Assembly: GCA_012728025.1 (NCBI GenBank)
Contig: JAAYFX010000118.1
Coordinates: forward strand, 1-7,506
From: Clostridiales bacterium
GTDB taxonomy: Bacteria; Bacillota; Clostridia; Oscillospirales; Oscillospiraceae
DNA: 7,506 nt
Direction of reading: 5' to 3'
Positions 6,694-7,506 of this stretch are shown here, one piece after another; the first letter of the stretch is position 1, and each line of letters opens with the position of its first letter. The notes below the pieces were generated by a model. It was not told where the DNA came from. It made no database searches and saw only the letters and a list, made by a program, of their open reading frames with translations. Made by a program: the position numbers and the translations under genes.

Positions 6694-7374
6694 ATGGTCA
6701 AAACCGCTGTTTTGGTATCGGGCGGGGGCAAAAATCTTCAATCTCTCATAGATGCTCGGATGTTTGGGGAGATACCCGATTGCGAGCTTACAGCCGTCAT
6801 ATCCTCTAATCCTTCGGCCTATGCTCTTAAAAGGGCGGAAATTGCAGGACTGCGGCGTTACATAATTGACAGGGAAATGTTTCCCTCGGATAGTGTTTTT
6901 ACGTCTGCTGTTACGGATAAGCTGCGGGACCTTGACATAGAGCTTGTTATCCTTGCAGGCTTTGACTTTCCCATTCCCGATGCAGCCTTTAAATATTTTG
7001 AGGGCAGGATAATAAGCACCGGAGACGGGCTTATGACTCAGCTTTCAGCCCGAGAGGTGGAAGACGAGAGTCTCTGCGCTGCCGCCCTTGAGGCGGGGCT
7101 GAAAAAGGTGGAGGCAAGGGCATTTTTTGTCACCCGTGAATCTATGGAAAACCCGATAATTTCACAAAAGTTTGTTGAAGTCCAAGAGGACGATAGTCCC
7201 CGCCTGAGGGCAAGGCTTCTTGAAAAAGGAGAAAACGAACTTCTCCCCAAGGCTGTAAATCTTTTTTGCCGAGGGCTTTTAAAGCTTTTGGACGGCAAGG
7301 TGATAAACCTTTCGGAAAAGACAGATGAAGGTGAAGGGGAAAAGGCAGAGGAAAAGCCTTGCGATAAAGACTGA
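6694..7374 (+). CDS. PurN-like formyltransferase-fold protein lacking the catalytic triad
   Basis: The 226-residue protein resembles phosphoribosylglycinamide formyltransferase (PurN), the 10-formyl-THF-dependent third step of purine synthesis. Residues 3-107 align well by eye: AVLVSGGGKNLQSLID is the PurN phosphate loop region, followed by VISSNPSAYALKRAEIAG and VILAGFDFPIP. The usual NIHPSLLP active-site stretch after GR reads STGDGLMT here (108-115), placing Ser108 and Gly110 where Asn and His belong. The later DGGP loop reads MENP (151-154), so the catalytic Asp is also gone. It is therefore probably not an active transformylase. The tail from about 207 is acidic and likely disordered. 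GTG at 6685 is a possible start, but ATG at 6694 sits 6 bases after GGGGTG (6682-6687) and is preferred. It begins 47 bases after the GT-CsaB gene with no terminator between, so the two are probably cotranscribed. Automatic annotation would likely call it purN, which I think misleading. Confidence 0.82.
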   Translation: MVKTAVLVSGGGKNLQSLIDARMFGEIPDCELTAVISSNPSAYALKRAEIAGLRRYIIDREMFPSDSVFTSAVTDKLRDLDIELVILAGFDFPIPDAAFKYFEGRIISTGDGLMTQLSAREVEDESLCAAALEAGLKKVEARAFFVTRESMENPIISQKFVEVQEDDSPRLRARLLEKGENELLPKAVNLFCRGLLKLLDGKVINLSEKTDEGEGEKAEEKPCDKD

Positions 7375-7506
7375 TTTATAATAAAAGACCTTCAGACGCT
7401 TATTTGCGGCAAAACGGCAGAGTATGAAAAATTAACCGGCTCAGAAAAGAAAATTCCCTGAGCCGGTTTTTGGATTTATAAAATCAATTTAAAGAAAAGA
7501 TATATC
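7375..7506. other. Noncoding tail after the PurN-like gene
   Basis: Apart from the terminator at 7434-7471 I see nothing convincing here. The last 35 bases are AT-rich, with no gene start, promoter pair or ribosome binding site recognisable before the window ends. Confidence 0.5.
7434..7471 (+). terminator. Rho-independent terminator of the GT-CsaB / PurN-like operon
   Basis: A perfect 11-bp stem, AACCGGCTCAG (7434-7444) with CTGAGCCGGTT (7458-7468), encloses a 13-base loop and runs into five T (7467-7471). It lies 59 bases past the stop of the PurN-like gene. On the minus strand the same stem is followed by AATTTTTC, so it may also stop transcription coming from the right. Confidence 0.9.

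Noticed and set aside
6694..7374. Active PurN or sugar N-formyltransferase
   Set aside because: Both groups need Asn, His and Asp in the active site, and all three positions are substituted here.

Overview
The window looks like chromosomal DNA of a low-to-moderate-GC member of the Bacillota, most probably a clostridial lineage. The evidence is strong GGAGG-type ribosome binding sites, sigma-A promoters with 17-base spacers, rho-independent terminators, a two-subunit class I fumarase, and a CsaB-type pyruvyl transferase typical of Gram-positive cell walls. This placement is inferred from gene content and style, not from a marker gene. I see no insertion sequence, phage gene, CRISPR array, tRNA or rRNA.

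Layout. Minus strand, reading right to left from about 4350: a histidine phosphatase-GNAT fusion (3127-4269), then after 33 bases a YgiQ-family radical SAM protein (1093-3093), then a 291-base noncoding gap, then the alpha subunit of an iron-sulfur fumarase (801 down to 1, cut by the window edge). Plus strand, reading right from about 4320: a glycosyltransferase fused to a CsaB-type polysaccharide pyruvyl transferase (4427-6646), then a PurN-like protein without the catalytic triad (6694-7374), closed by a strong terminator (7434-7471). The two operons diverge from a 157-base region holding a good promoter for each. These promoters face each other, so the two transcripts should overlap at their 5' ends.

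How the genes work together. The GT-CsaB fusion probably builds and pyruvylates a secondary cell-wall polymer that anchors surface-layer proteins. Its downstream partner keeps the formyltransferase fold and phosphate loop but has lost N, H and D of the active site, so its role is unknown. The minus-strand genes (fumarase, YgiQ, phosphatase-acetyltransferase) have no clear shared pathway.

Most unusual points: (1) the PurN-like pseudoenzyme; (2) the two bifunctional fusions on either side of the shared promoter region; (3) a plus-strand terminator at 1010-1039 with no plus-strand gene before it, which may mark a small RNA; (4) the face-to-face promoters with an inverted repeat centred on one -10 box. 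None of these clearly amounts to a new multi-gene system.
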